Assembly: GCA_002332755.1 (NCBI GenBank)
Contig: DDBO01000198.1
Span: 1-45,256, forward strand
Length of the DNA stretch: 45,256 nucleotides
Reading direction: 5' to 3'
From: Bacteroidales bacterium UBA2030
Lineage (GTDB): Bacteria > Bacteroidota > Bacteroidia > Bacteroidales > TTA-H9
Part shown: positions 7,712 to 16,000 of the stretch, one piece after another
Layout: each line of letters begins with the position of its first letter
Numbering within the stretch: the stretch's first letter is position 1
Position numbers and translations under genes: made by a program
The notes under the pieces: generated by a model
Seen by the model: only the letters and a program-made list of their open reading frames with translations
What the model was told of the DNA's origin: nothing
Databases searched by the model: none

Positions 7712-10492
7712 TCAGAAGACAATATTAATGATCTTTTTGGGAACCACGATAATTTTTTTAGGTGATTTTCCCTCGAGATATTTCTGTGTTTTTTCGTGCG
7801 CTAACACCTCCTTTTCTATTTCGTCGGACGGCATATCCACCGGGACAGCCATAGTAAAACGCATTTTCCCGTTAAAAGAAACAGAATATTCGAAAGTGTT
7901 TTCTATTAGGTATTTTTCATTGTATTCCGGCAATGAGGCATGGGCAACACTGCCATTGTGCCCCAACTGATGCCACAGTTCCTCGGCAATATGAGGAGCA
8001 TAGGGAGATATGAGTACTACAAGGGGTTCCAAAATCTTAACCTTGTTACATTTTAGCTCGTGTAATTCATTCACCGCGATCATAAATGCGCTCACTACCG
8101 TATTAAAGGAAAAACGTTCAATATCGTCTCTCACCTTCTTTATCGTTCGGTGCAATACTTTTAGTTCCTTCTCTGTTGGCTCATCGTAACTTACGGTAAA
8201 GACATTTCGTTCATCGTGGAATAGTTTCCAGAAACGTCGAATAAACCTGAATACACCCTCAATTCCTTTAGTATCCCAGGGTTTCGATTGTTCAAGTGGC
8301 CCAAGAAACATTTCATACAAACGAAGGGTATCGGCTCCATAACGGTCTATTAAATCATCGGGATTTTGTACATTATGGAGTGATTTCGACATTTTTTCTA
8401 TTTCATAACCACAGATATATTTTCCATCTTCCAGAATAAAATCAGCATCTGCAAGGTCAGGTCTCCATTTGCGAAAAGCCTCTATGTCAAGTACATCGTT
8501 ATCAACGAGGTTAATATCAACATGTATTTCCTGCACATCATAGTTGTCTTTCAAACCTAACGAAACAAAGGTGTTTGAACCTTTAATACGATAGGCAATG
8601 CTGCTCCGCCCCTGAATCATTCCCTGGTTGATAAGCTTGCGGAAAGGTTCGTCTTCTACAGCTAAACCCATATCATACAAAAACTTACACCAGAATCTGG
8701 CATAAATAAGGTGGCCTGTGGCATGTTCAGCTCCCCCCATGTACAAATCAACACTTCGCCAATATTCGACGGCTTCCCGGCTAAAATAAGCTTCGTTGTT
8801 GCGAGGGTCCATATATCGGAAATAATATCCGCTGGAACCGGCAAAGCCAGGCATTGTATTGGTTTCCAATGGATAACCCTGGTAGGTCCAATTTTTTGCA
8901 CGGGCCAATGGGGGCTCACCGGTTGAGGTAGGCAAATAAGCATCCACTTCGGGAAGAGTCAGAGGTAATTTATCCTCAGGAAGCGTACAAGGGATACCAT
9001 CTTTGTAATATACCGGAAAAGGCTCTCCCCAATAACGCTGCCGGCTGAAAATAGCATCCCTCAGACGATAGTTTACTGTTCCCTTACCTATTCCAAGCGC
9101 TTCCACTTTTTCAATAGCAGCCCTGATGGCTTGTTTAACCTCCATTCCATTTAAAAAGCCGCTATTAATCATGATGCCCTCCTTCGAATCGTAAGATTCA
9201 TTCCATGTGGAAGGATCGGAGGGTTGCTCGCCAGGCTGTACCACCACTTGAATGATAGGCAATCCAAAATGACGGGCAAAAGCAAAATCTCGACTATCGT
9301 GAGCCGGTACAGCCATTATTGCGCCCGTGCCATAACCTGCCAAAACATAATCAGCCACCCAAACAGGGATTTTTTCATTAGTAAATGGGTTGATGGCATA
9401 TGCACCCGTAAATACACCACTCACCTTTTTTACCTCAGCCAGGCGTTCACGCTCAGAACGATTCTTTGCCCAAGTAATGTACTCCTGTACTGATTCTTTA
9501 TATTGAGCGGGGGTAATTTTTTCAATCAACTCATGCTCAGGACTTAAAACCATAAAAGTAGCCCCAAACATAGTATCGGGGCGGGTAGTGAAGATTTCAA
9601 TAACTTCATCGGAACCATCAACTTTAAAGACTGCCGAACAACCTTCGCTGCGGCCAATCCAGTTGCGCTGGATCTCCTTGATGCTTTCACTCCACTGAAT
9701 TTTCTCCAGGCCGTCGAGTAGGCGTTGGGCATAAGCAGTAATACGCAACAGCCATTGTTTCATCTTCACCCTCACTACCGGATGCCCTCCACGAACGGAC
9801 AGCCCATTACTGACCTCATCATTGGCCAATACAGTACCCAACTCCGGACACCAGTTTACCACCGTATCCGAAAGATAAGCAAGACGGTATTGCATCAATA
9901 CCTCAGCCTGCTCTGCTTCTGTCATAGATTTCCATTCTTGGGCTGTAAATCTCCTCACTTCACCACAGGCGGCCTGTACCTGAAGATTACCTCCCTCCTC
10001 AAAAGTTTCGATAAGTTCGGTAATGGGTCGGGCTTTGTCTTGCTGTTGATCGTACCAATGGTGAAATAACTGAATAAAAGTCCACTGTGTCCATTTATAA
10101 TATTCCGGATCACAGGTTCTTACTTCGCGATCCCAATCGTAAGCAAAGCCTATTTTGTCGAGTTGCTGGCGATAACGTTCAATATTTTTGCGGGTGGTAA
10201 TCTCAGGGTGAGTACCCGTCTGAATGGCATATTGCTCGGCAGGAAGTCCGAAAGCATCATAACCCATCGGATGAAGGACATTATAACCCTTCAGCCACAT
10301 ATAACGGGCATAAATGTCGGAGGCAATATACCCCAGCGGATGACCAACATGCAGTCCAGCCCCTGAGGGATAAGGAAACATATCCAGCACATAATATTTG
10401 GGCTTGTCGCTCTTGTTTTCTGCTCTAAAAGTTTTTTGCTCGCTCCAGTATTTTTGCCATTTAGGCTCAATCTCCCTGAAATTATAATCCAT
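7712..10492 (-). CDS. leuS: Leucyl-tRNA synthetase
   Basis: 926 residues, normal for bacterial LeuRS. It charges tRNA-Leu with leucine in the cytoplasm. Class I signatures are present: the HIGH-type HVGH at 48-51 (within FPYPSGAGLHVGHPLGY) and KMSKS at 700-704. The CP1 editing domain contains the expected TTRPDTMFGATF segment. The start MDYNFREIEPKWQKYW is the standard LeuRS beginning. A possible -7 element (TACTTTTG on minus, 10521-10528) lies about 30 bases upstream of the ATG. The gene stands alone, with a LysE-type exporter 73 bases upstream on the same strand. Confidence 0.98.
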   Translation of the reverse strand: MDYNFREIEPKWQKYWSEQKTFRAENKSDKPKYYVLDMFPYPSGAGLHVGHPLGYIASDIYARYMWLKGYNVLHPMGYDAFGLPAEQYAIQTGTHPEITTRKNIERYRQQLDKIGFAYDWDREVRTCDPEYYKWTQWTFIQLFHHWYDQQQDKARPITELIETFEEGGNLQVQAACGEVRRFTAQEWKSMTEAEQAEVLMQYRLAYLSDTVVNWCPELGTVLANDEVSNGLSVRGGHPVVRVKMKQWLLRITAYAQRLLDGLEKIQWSESIKEIQRNWIGRSEGCSAVFKVDGSDEVIEIFTTRPDTMFGATFMVLSPEHELIEKITPAQYKESVQEYITWAKNRSERERLAEVKKVSGVFTGAYAINPFTNEKIPVWVADYVLAGYGTGAIMAVPAHDSRDFAFARHFGLPIIQVVVQPGEQPSDPSTWNESYDSKEGIMINSGFLNGMEVKQAIRAAIEKVEALGIGKGTVNYRLRDAIFSRQRYWGEPFPVYYKDGIPCTLPEDKLPLTLPEVDAYLPTSTGEPPLARAKNWTYQGYPLETNTMPGFAGSSGYYFRYMDPRNNEAYFSREAVEYWRSVDLYMGGAEHATGHLIYARFWCKFLYDMGLAVEDEPFRKLINQGMIQGRSSIAYRIKGSNTFVSLGLKDNYDVQEIHVDINLVDNDVLDIEAFRKWRPDLADADFILEDGKYICGYEIEKMSKSLHNVQNPDDLIDRYGADTLRLYEMFLGPLEQSKPWDTKGIEGVFRFIRRFWKLFHDERNVFTVSYDEPTEKELKVLHRTIKKVRDDIERFSFNTVVSAFMIAVNELHELKCNKVKILEPLVVLISPYAPHIAEELWHQLGHNGSVAHASLPEYNEKYLIENTFEYSVSFNGKMRFTMAVPVDMPSDEIEKEVLAHEKTQKYLEGKSPKKIIVVPKKIINIVF

Positions 10493-10520
10493 AACTTCCT
10501 CTAAATGTTTTTTAAGGGTG

Positions 10521-10528
10521 CAAAAGTA
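10521..10528 (-). promoter_or_regulatory. Candidate -7 element for leuS
   Basis: Reads TACTTTTG on the minus strand, a TAnnTTTG match about 30 bases from the leuS ATG. No convincing -33 element was found. Confidence 0.35.
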
Positions 10529-10565
10529 GGGAATTCAAGCTTTCTGATAAAACCTTAACCCGCCC

Positions 10566-11174
10566 TTATATATTAAAACCGTTGACCACAAGATATGCTC
10601 CCAGGGTTATCATTGACAACGATACTAATAACTTGAGCCATTTTATTCTGTCCAAAAGATAGGTTCTACCCAATCGGGCTACTAAAAACATTTTCAAAAC
10701 ATTGAGGATGAATTCTATCAAAAAAGCAGGTACTAAAACCCACCACCATAACATTCCTCCTCCGTTCATTTTAATCCATCCACAAACGGCTATCCAAAAT
10801 AGCCAGTTAAAGGGGTTTATTATATTTACCCAAAATATCTGAATATACAGGCCCAAATCGGTTTTTAAGCCCTGGGCTTTCCCCTCACTGAATCCTGATT
10901 TCAATGCATAGGATAATACACCAGCCAAAATCAGTACCACACCGGCAACCAGGGATACTATGGGCTTATATTCATAAAGGGTATTGACGAACCCGACGCC
11001 AACCATGCTTAGGATGGCCATAATCAGGTCGGAATCGACAATCCCGGCAGCCGAGTAAATTCCTCGAGATTTGCCTCCACTAACGGTAGCTGATATTAAA
11101 ATAAAAAATGTGGGTCCTGTAGCCAGCCCCAGGACTAAACCCAACGATATGCCATACAAAAGCCCTTCTAACAT
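10566..11174 (-). CDS. LysE/RhtB-family membrane exporter
   Basis: 202 residues, about six hydrophobic segments. The start (GISLGLVLGLATGPTFFIL) is the first helix typical of LysE/RhtB translocators, in which a Gly/Pro-rich segment is followed by a short basic loop and a second helix (here GGKSRGIYSAAGIVDSDLIM). Family members export amino acids or related small molecules across the inner membrane; the substrate here cannot be told. It is upstream of leuS on the same strand, 73 bases away, but leuS has its own promoter candidate. A TAAATTTG element at 11179-11186 sits almost against the ATG, so a leaderless transcript or a slightly later start is possible. Confidence 0.85.
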   Translation of the reverse strand: MLEGLLYGISLGLVLGLATGPTFFILISATVSGGKSRGIYSAAGIVDSDLIMAILSMVGVGFVNTLYEYKPIVSLVAGVVLILAGVLSYALKSGFSEGKAQGLKTDLGLYIQIFWVNIINPFNWLFWIAVCGWIKMNGGGMLWWWVLVPAFLIEFILNVLKMFLVARLGRTYLLDRIKWLKLLVSLSMITLGAYLVVNGFNI

Positions 11175-11243
11175 GCCCCAAATTTAAAAATGAAATAGCA
11201 ATGAATTAATAACGAAAAAAACGAATACCCATCACCTGTATCC

Positions 11244-11251
11244 TACCTTTG
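11244..11251 (+). promoter_or_regulatory. Candidate -7 element for the metallophosphoesterase gene
   Basis: TACCTTTG, an exact TAnnTTTG match, 26 bases before the ATG at 11278. The -33 region is AT-rich without a clear TTTG. Confidence 0.5.
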
Positions 11252-11277
11252 CAACAGTTTCATTAAAAGCATAGAAT

Positions 11278-12159
11278 ATGTTCCAAAAAATCCTGTTGAA
11301 CCTGGCCACCTCAGTAATTCTATTCACCACATTCATAAATAGTTACTCGCAAGAAGTTCTCTCAAAAAACCAGAGAGTTCGTTTTGTATTCATGACCGAC
11401 ATACATATACAACCGGGTGTAGAGCCTGAAGTAGAAAAAGCCCTTGATAAAGCGGCCTCCCTGCATCCCGACTTTATAATCACAGGCGGAGACCTGATTA
11501 TGGATGCACTTGAGGTACCCAAAGAAAAAGCCGATTCTTTGTTTATTCTTTATAAAAAGACGATGGGACACACTTCTATCCCTGTTTATAATACGCCTGG
11601 TAATCATGATATTTGGGGGTGGGGACTAAAAAACGCAAATACCCAAGATCCTGACTTCGGGTACAAAATGTTTGAAAAATACCTGGGCCCCACCCATAAA
11701 GTGTTCAGCCACAATGGCACATATTTTCTTTTGCTTCCTTCCATAATCTACGACCCCAAAAGTGCATACGTTGGAGGATTCTCAGATGAAACCCTGAACT
11801 GGGTTGAAAAAAGCCTCGAATCCATTCCAAAAGATGCCCCCCTTGTGTTGGTTTCGCATATACCTCTGATTACAGCAGAAACTCAATGGGAAGAAGGCGG
11901 CCTGGCGCCCAACCATCCAATGGTAGCCACAAAAAAGTCCGCGAAACTCCTTCATCTGCTGAAAAATCACAACCTGCGATTCATTCTTCAGGGGCATCTT
12001 CATATTTTAGAAAAGATTGAAATATTTAATGTTCAGATAATAACTGCGGGATCAGTCTCAGGCAAATGGTGGAAGGGTGATTACAAAGGGACGCCCCGGG
12101 GTTTCTTATTGGTTGAAATGAATGGAAATTCAATTTCGTCAGAATATTATACTTATTGA
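11278..12159 (+). CDS. Secreted calcineurin-like metallophosphoesterase
   Basis: 293 residues. A signal peptide (about 1-24, ending NSYSQ) points to the periplasm or outside. The metal-binding motifs of the calcineurin-like fold appear in order: DIH (Asp41, His43), GGDLI, GNHDIW, VSHIPLI and GHLH. The enzyme therefore probably hydrolyses a phosphoester with a two-metal centre; substrate unknown. Most like the small secreted purple-acid-phosphatase-type enzymes common in Bacteroidota. It is monocistronic and its 3' end overlaps the convergent Spy-like gene by 7 bases. Confidence 0.88.
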   Translation: MFQKILLNLATSVILFTTFINSYSQEVLSKNQRVRFVFMTDIHIQPGVEPEVEKALDKAASLHPDFIITGGDLIMDALEVPKEKADSLFILYKKTMGHTSIPVYNTPGNHDIWGWGLKNANTQDPDFGYKMFEKYLGPTHKVFSHNGTYFLLLPSIIYDPKSAYVGGFSDETLNWVEKSLESIPKDAPLVLVSHIPLITAETQWEEGGLAPNHPMVATKKSAKLLHLLKNHNLRFILQGHLHILEKIEIFNVQIITAGSVSGKWWKGDYKGTPRGFLLVEMNGNSISSEYYTY

Positions 12160-12674
12160 AAACGCTGCTGCCTGCCCCACCGATTGCGGTGCATCATACC
12201 TCTGCCCCTTTCCTGAGAGGAACCGATAAGTTGCGGATAAAGCGTATTTAGAACTTTTCGCTGTTCTGGATTACAGATTTGTTGCAATTCAAGAACATGA
12301 AGCACCAATAGCTTTTTATACCTGCTTTCAAGCCGGCATGCTTGTTCTACCATTAAGTTTATTTTCTCGCGATTAGGCTGGCTTTCGCTTAATGCATTGG
12401 CTATTTGGCTGTTGATAGAATTTAGAGAGTCGCGCAATGATAACGTGTTCTTGAAAAAGTTTTGCCGCAAACTGTCAAATTTCTGCTCTTGCTGATTATC
12501 AAAATTCAATTGACGTACAAGCATTCCACGCCCCATTTGAGGGGGAGAAACGAAATTTCCCTTATCCAAATTTTGGTTTTTATTTGAAAGCACAAGATGA
12601 GTTATCAAAGCTGCGCTCAAAACCACCACGAGCACAGTTAAAAAGGCGATCCAAAGTTTATATTTAAATTGCAT
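12153..12674 (-). CDS. Membrane-anchored Spy/CpxP-like periplasmic protein
   Basis: 173 residues. One N-terminal membrane segment (about 7-29) is followed by a largely helical periplasmic part rich in Gln, Arg and Leu. The CNPEQRKVLNTLY stretch resembles the LTPEQ motif of the Spy/CpxP/heavy-metal-sensor family (CnrX/ZraP type), and the C-terminus is Met/Arg/Gly-rich (RGRGMMHRNR). Such proteins act as periplasmic chaperones or stress and metal sensors. It starts 9 bases after the anti-sigma gene and is last in the sigma-factor unit, so it may feed signals to the anti-sigma factor, as CnrX does with CnrY. Family assignment is by pattern, not strong identity. Confidence 0.75.
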   Translation of the reverse strand: MQFKYKLWIAFLTVLVVVLSAALITHLVLSNKNQNLDKGNFVSPPQMGRGMLVRQLNFDNQQEQKFDSLRQNFFKNTLSLRDSLNSINSQIANALSESQPNREKINLMVEQACRLESRYKKLLVLHVLELQQICNPEQRKVLNTLYPQLIGSSQERGRGMMHRNRWGRQQRFQ

Positions 12675-12683
12675 GGCTAAAGC

Positions 12684-13109
12684 TTATTCATTAAAATCAT
12701 CCTGAAAAAAAACATCTAATCCGGATATCGTCGAATGGATGGCGTATTCCTCAGATATGCTTATATTTTCTGAAGGAATGGAGCTTTGATAGTAAAAATA
12801 GGTTCCCAATCTAATACCCAAAAAAAGAGATAAAGATAATAGAAGGGTGTAAGCAAATACAGGTCTAAAAATAAATACCGAATGTGAAGGCTTGCTTTTC
12901 TCTAAACGAGCGAAAAGGCGAGCAGAGAAAAAAACATCGGACTCGGGCTGTATTTTATCCTCGATCAACGCTTCAATCGCATTGGCCGCTTTTCGGCACT
13001 TCTCGCAGGTCGAAAGATGATTGATTGCCAATTGTTCATCATTTGCAGCGAGCTTCCCCGATTTCAAACGGGGATACCAGTATTTGAAGGATGGGCATGT
13101 AATCTTCAT
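12684..13109 (-). CDS. Zinc-finger anti-sigma factor, single membrane span
   Basis: 141 residues. The N-terminal cytoplasmic domain contains Cys5 and the motif His31-x3-Cys35-x2-Cys38, the zinc-binding anti-sigma (zf-HC2-type) pattern. A single membrane segment lies at about 85-105, leaving a short periplasmic tail of about 35 residues. It follows the ECF sigma gene by 4 bases, the usual arrangement for a cognate pair, and presumably holds the sigma factor inactive until an envelope signal arrives. The short periplasmic tail suggests the sensing is done by the neighbouring Spy-like protein (inference). Confidence 0.85.
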   Translation of the reverse strand: MKITCPSFKYWYPRLKSGKLAANDEQLAINHLSTCEKCRKAANAIEALIEDKIQPESDVFFSARLFARLEKSKPSHSVFIFRPVFAYTLLLSLSLFLGIRLGTYFYYQSSIPSENISISEEYAIHSTISGLDVFFQDDFNE

Positions 13110-13113
13110 TGCA

Positions 13114-13680
13114 CTAAAGAGATTTATAATAAGTTGAAAGATGTTTTCTTAAATTTTGTCGTGCTCGCTGAGTAAGACTATCCACAGCGGCTTCGGAGAT
13201 ACCCATTACCTCGGCAACTTCGGCATACGACAGTCCATCGATCCGGGTCATTACAAAAGCGATTCGTTGATTTTCAGGTAAGCGTTGGATGGCTTTATTT
13301 AACAATCTTCGCATTTCTCTTTGCTCGGCATTTTCTTCAATTTGACCAGGCATTTGCGGAACAGCCTGTTCATTTGACCCAATGAGATTCAGACCATTCA
13401 TTAACCACTTTTTCCATTTATTTTTGCGATTGAGATTAAGGGCATGATTCAAGGCCACACGATATATCCAGGTAGAGAGAGAGGATTTCCGGCGAAAATT
13501 GGGCAAAGCGTGATATATTTTAATAAAGACCTCCTGGATGAAATCCTCATTATCTTCACTTCTTTCAAACATCTGAATACCTATTGCCTGAATCATGGGT
13601 TGATACTTTTCTACAAGAATCCGAAAGGCCTGCTGATCGCCGGACTGTAGTTTATCCAAAAATTTCTCGTTTTCATCCAT
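13114..13680 (-). CDS. ECF (RpoE-like) RNA polymerase sigma factor
   Basis: 188 residues. The sigma-2 region (FIQEVFIKIYHALPNFRRKS, then LSTWIYRVALNHALNLNR) and the sigma-4 helix-turn-helix (LPENQRIAFVMTRIDGLSYAEVAEVMGIS, then VDSLTQRARQNLRKHL) are both clear and there is no sigma-3, defining an extracytoplasmic-function sigma factor. It heads a unit with the anti-sigma and Spy-like genes and follows the secreted EF-loop gene. ECF sigmas usually transcribe their own operon; a candidate element for this is noted upstream of the EF-loop gene (14206-14213). Regulon unknown. Confidence 0.95.
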   Translation of the reverse strand: MDENEKFLDKLQSGDQQAFRILVEKYQPMIQAIGIQMFERSEDNEDFIQEVFIKIYHALPNFRRKSSLSTWIYRVALNHALNLNRKNKWKKWLMNGLNLIGSNEQAVPQMPGQIEENAEQREMRRLLNKAIQRLPENQRIAFVMTRIDGLSYAEVAEVMGISEAAVDSLTQRARQNLRKHLSTYYKSL

Positions 13681-13699
13681 GTGGCATATAAAGGGGAAA

Positions 13700-13731
13700 G
13701 ATGCAACCGGAAACGATTATCCGGCTGCATC
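13700..13731 (-). terminator. Hairpin between the EF-loop gene and the sigma gene (possible attenuator)
   Basis: 11-bp stem gatgcaaccgg / ccggctgcatc with one mismatch and a 10-base loop. On the minus strand it is followed by tttcccctttata, only a weak U run. It could trim or attenuate transcription so that the secreted protein is made in excess over the sigma factor. Confidence 0.5.
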
Positions 13732-13753
13732 AAATTTACAATATTTGAAAAGA

Positions 13754-14179
13754 TCATTTCTTTTCGCTTTCTCCCGGCTGGGTTGATGTTTGGTTTTGCC
13801 ATGATCTTCCTTCATTCTTATTCCAGCCATGACGCCATCCATTCCTTCTGCCAACAGGATAGTTATCGCAGATGCCATCATTGTTTTTGTCTACAAAACC
13901 CAAGCCTTTACCATTTGCGGAGGAATTCTCCCTGTAATCGCAAATACCATTATTGTTGGCATCTACAAATCGGCCGCCGTGGGCGTTTCTTCTACCCCAT
14001 CCCCGACCATAAGCCGGACGATTTTCATAGTTGTCGCAAATACCATTCTTGTTTTCATCAACAAATTTACCAGGCTGAAAAGCCGGGGCATTTGCATTTG
14101 AATTCTGAGCATTTAACGAGCCGCTCCCAATCAAAGAGGTTGCGGCAATAATTCCGAGGATAAAAATGGATTTCTTCAT
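13754..14179 (-). CDS. Secreted protein with three EF-hand-like calcium loops, each with a Cys
   Basis: 141 residues with a signal peptide (about 1-25, ending SLNAQ). Three 12-residue loops of form FVDxNxNGICDxxE start at Asp41, Asp73 and Asp97. Positions 1, 3, 5, 9 (and 12 in the first two) carry the Asp/Asn/Glu expected of EF-hand or dockerin-like calcium loops; the third ends in Pro instead of Glu. Each loop has Cys at position 8, giving exactly three Cys in the mature protein. The linkers are Gly/Arg/Asn-rich. No enzyme domain is seen. It lies first in the ECF sigma unit, 73 bases before the sigma gene, so it may be a target or sensor of that system. Function unknown. Confidence 0.75.
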   Translation of the reverse strand: MKKSIFILGIIAATSLIGSGSLNAQNSNANAPAFQPGKFVDENKNGICDNYENRPAYGRGWGRRNAHGGRFVDANNNGICDYRENSSANGKGLGFVDKNNDGICDNYPVGRRNGWRHGWNKNEGRSWQNQTSTQPGESEKK

Positions 14180-14205
14180 TGTTTTAAATTTTTAGGTTCG
14201 TAACA

Positions 14206-14213
14206 TTAGATGC
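14206..14213 (-). promoter_or_regulatory. Possible ECF-type promoter element upstream of the EF-loop gene
   Basis: On the minus strand GCATCTAA lies within GTTGCATCTAATGTTACG, 26 bases before the ATG at 14179, with no TAnnTTTG element between it and the gene. Absence of the housekeeping motif and the presence of a sigma gene in the unit suggest self-regulation. This is a guess from context. Confidence 0.3.
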
Positions 14214-14310
14214 AACAATGAAGAAAAATCTTCGGCAGGAATACCAAAAAATACTTTGCCCTAAAATCAGAAAAAAGTCGTTGTATATCAAACACTTCCT
14301 TACAAAAACA

Positions 14311-14345
14311 AAAAGAGACTGTTAAAGAAATTAACAGCCTCTTTT
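14311..14345 (-). terminator. Terminator of the tRNA-Ala gene
   Basis: Long hairpin: aaaagag-a-ctgttaa / ttaacag-c-ctctttt with one internal mismatch. It lies directly after the tRNA 3' end on the minus strand and is followed there by a T-rich run (plus 14303-14310 is A-rich). Confidence 0.85.
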
Positions 14346-14348
14346 CTG

Positions 14349-14422
14349 TGGAGCGTAGGGGAGTCGAACCCCTGACCTTTAGACTGCCAGTCTAACGCTC
14401 TAGCCAACTGAGCTAACGCCCC
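14349..14422 (-). tRNA. tRNA-Ala, anticodon GGC
   Basis: The minus strand folds as a full cloverleaf of 74 bases: acceptor ggggcgt / acgctcc, D stem gctc / gagc, anticodon stem ttaga / tctaa with loop ctggcag (anticodon GGC, reads GCC and GCU), T arm aggggttcgactcccct, discriminator A. The acceptor has the G3:U70 wobble pair, the identity mark for alanyl-tRNA synthetase. The 3' CCA is not encoded. Confidence 0.97.
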
Positions 14423-14509
14423 TCAATCATTGAAAGTTGGTGCAAAAGTAGAAAAAATTTCCGAATCATTGTCTACCTTTACAAAAAAACCGAACAAGCT
14501 ACAGCGAAA

Positions 14510-15196
14510 ATGTCAAAGCTCTTTGTAGTTCCTACCCCAATTGGAAACCTTGAGGATATTACACTTCGTGCACTGCGTATCCTTAAAGAAGTGGGATTTA
14601 TACTTGCTGAAGACACAAGGACTTCAGGGATATTGCTGAAGCACTATCAAATCAGTACTCCTTTGGTTTCGCACCACAAATTTAACGAGCATAAAACTTT
14701 GCATGCAGTAGTGCAAAGAATTAAAAACGGAGAATCAGCTGCCTTGATTAGCGATGCAGGTACACCTGGAATTTCCGATCCAGGATATCTTCTTGTAAGA
14801 GAATGTCTTAAAGAAAATATTCCGGTAGAATGCCTTCCCGGAGCCACAGCGTTTGTTCCTGCCCTGGTAGAATCGGGCATTCCTTGCGACCGATTTCGAT
14901 TCGAAGGATTTCTTCCGCAAAAAAAAGGTCGTAAAACCCGTTTATTGTACCTTAGCCAGGAAACCCTCACCATGGTATTCTACGAATCACCCTTTCGCAT
15001 TACCCGACTCCTTGAAGAGTTAGCTGAATTCATAAGCCCGGATCGCACCGCTTCAATTTCACGCGAAATCTCAAAGGTTTATCACGAAACCGTAAGAGGC
15101 AGTTTATCAGAATTAATTACATGGTCGAAGAGTAAAACCATGAAAGGAGAATTTGTAATTGTTGTAGAAGGAAAAAACCAGGCAGATGAAAAATGA
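14510..15196 (+). CDS. rsmI: 16S rRNA (cytidine(1402)-2'-O)-methyltransferase
   Basis: 228 residues. RsmI methylates the ribose of C1402 in the ribosomal P site, using SAM. Signatures include VVPTPIGNLEDITLRAL (N-terminal), LAEDTRTSG, ALISDAGTPGISDPGY and LPGATAFVPALVESG, all typical of this tetrapyrrole-methylase-fold family, then FEGFLPQKKGRK and the YESPFR motif. Length fits the short RsmI form. A TACCTTTA near-match to the -7 consensus is at 14474-14481. The stop codon overlaps the start of the FRG-domain gene by 11 bases, so the two are translationally coupled. Confidence 0.96.
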   Translation: MSKLFVVPTPIGNLEDITLRALRILKEVGFILAEDTRTSGILLKHYQISTPLVSHHKFNEHKTLHAVVQRIKNGESAALISDAGTPGISDPGYLLVRECLKENIPVECLPGATAFVPALVESGIPCDRFRFEGFLPQKKGRKTRLLYLSQETLTMVFYESPFRITRLLEELAEFISPDRTASISREISKVYHETVRGSLSELITWSKSKTMKGEFVIVVEGKNQADEK

Positions 15197-15992
15197 CTTT
15201 ATTCCTTCTTCGTGGGCCGAATTAATGGACTTTTTGTTTAAAGATACCTGGGACGAAAGTCTGGAGAGGTATCGTTCACCCTTTGTTTACAGGGGATTGT
15301 CGGATGCAAACTATGAGCTGATCTCCAGTCTTATCAGGCTTGGGGGTGCCTATCAGGCATTAGAACGTCATCTGCTGCGCAATTTTATCAAATATGCACA
15401 ACGCACTTCAATACCCAACGAATCTCTATGGAACTGGCTTGCTATTGCCCAGCATCATGGACTCCCTACCCGGCTTATCGACTGGACATATTCGCCCCTC
15501 GTAGCCCTTCACTTTGCTACGGCCAATCCTCTGAAATTTAATACCGACGGCGTTATTTGGTGCGTAAATTATGTCAAAGGAAACCTATTCTTACCTGAAC
15601 AACTCTCAGAAATCATTAAAAATGAGGGTTCAAATGTGTTTACTCCATACATGCTCGATAAAGTTTGCAATTCTCTCTCAAAGCTCGAAAAGCTATCAGA
15701 GAATGAATTCAACCTTTTTCTTGAACCCCCCTCACTCGACGATCGTATCGTAAACCAGCATGCCTTGTTTTCTCTCATGTCCACTTCGTCAGGCCATCTG
15801 GGGCGCTGGCTCAACGAACATCCCGATATTCATTTCAGGATAATCATTCCCAAGGATTTAAAATGGGAAATCCGCGATAAGCTCGACCAGGCCAATATCA
15901 CTGAAAGAGTGCTATTCCCCGGCCTCGACGGATTGAGCCGGTGGCTCAAACGGCATTACAGTCCGAAAAATATATTTTTGCAAGAATATTGA
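15186..15992 (+). CDS. FRG-domain protein
   Basis: 268 residues, no signal peptide or membrane segment, so cytoplasmic. FRG-domain landmarks: YRG at 35-37, HHGLPTRLIDW at 90-100 followed by the A-x-x-F-A motif at 107-111, and RIVNQHALFSL at 187-197. The biochemical role of the FRG domain is not established as far as I know; it is often met in accessory and defence-related genes. Here it overlaps rsmI by 11 bases and is followed 8 bases later by a Nudix hydrolase, so all three are probably one operon. The spacing of Arg-Gly, Thr-Arg...Ala-x-x-Phe-Ala and the late Gln is faintly like the three-part active site of ADP-ribosyltransferases; this is only an inference. Confidence 0.85.
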   Translation: MKNDFIPSSWAELMDFLFKDTWDESLERYRSPFVYRGLSDANYELISSLIRLGGAYQALERHLLRNFIKYAQRTSIPNESLWNWLAIAQHHGLPTRLIDWTYSPLVALHFATANPLKFNTDGVIWCVNYVKGNLFLPEQLSEIIKNEGSNVFTPYMLDKVCNSLSKLEKLSENEFNLFLEPPSLDDRIVNQHALFSLMSTSSGHLGRWLNEHPDIHFRIIIPKDLKWEIRDKLDQANITERVLFPGLDGLSRWLKRHYSPKNIFLQEY

Positions 15993-16000
15993 TCGAAGAA

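Noticed and set aside
13681..14151. Long plus-strand open frames (156 and 90 codons) opposite the EF-loop gene
   Set aside because: They run antisense to a protein with a signal peptide and clear repeats; their translations have no recognisable features.
15941..16000. Upstream extension of the Nudix gene
   Set aside because: It overlaps the FRG gene by 52 bases and adds residues outside the Nudix domain; the ATG at 16001 is better placed.
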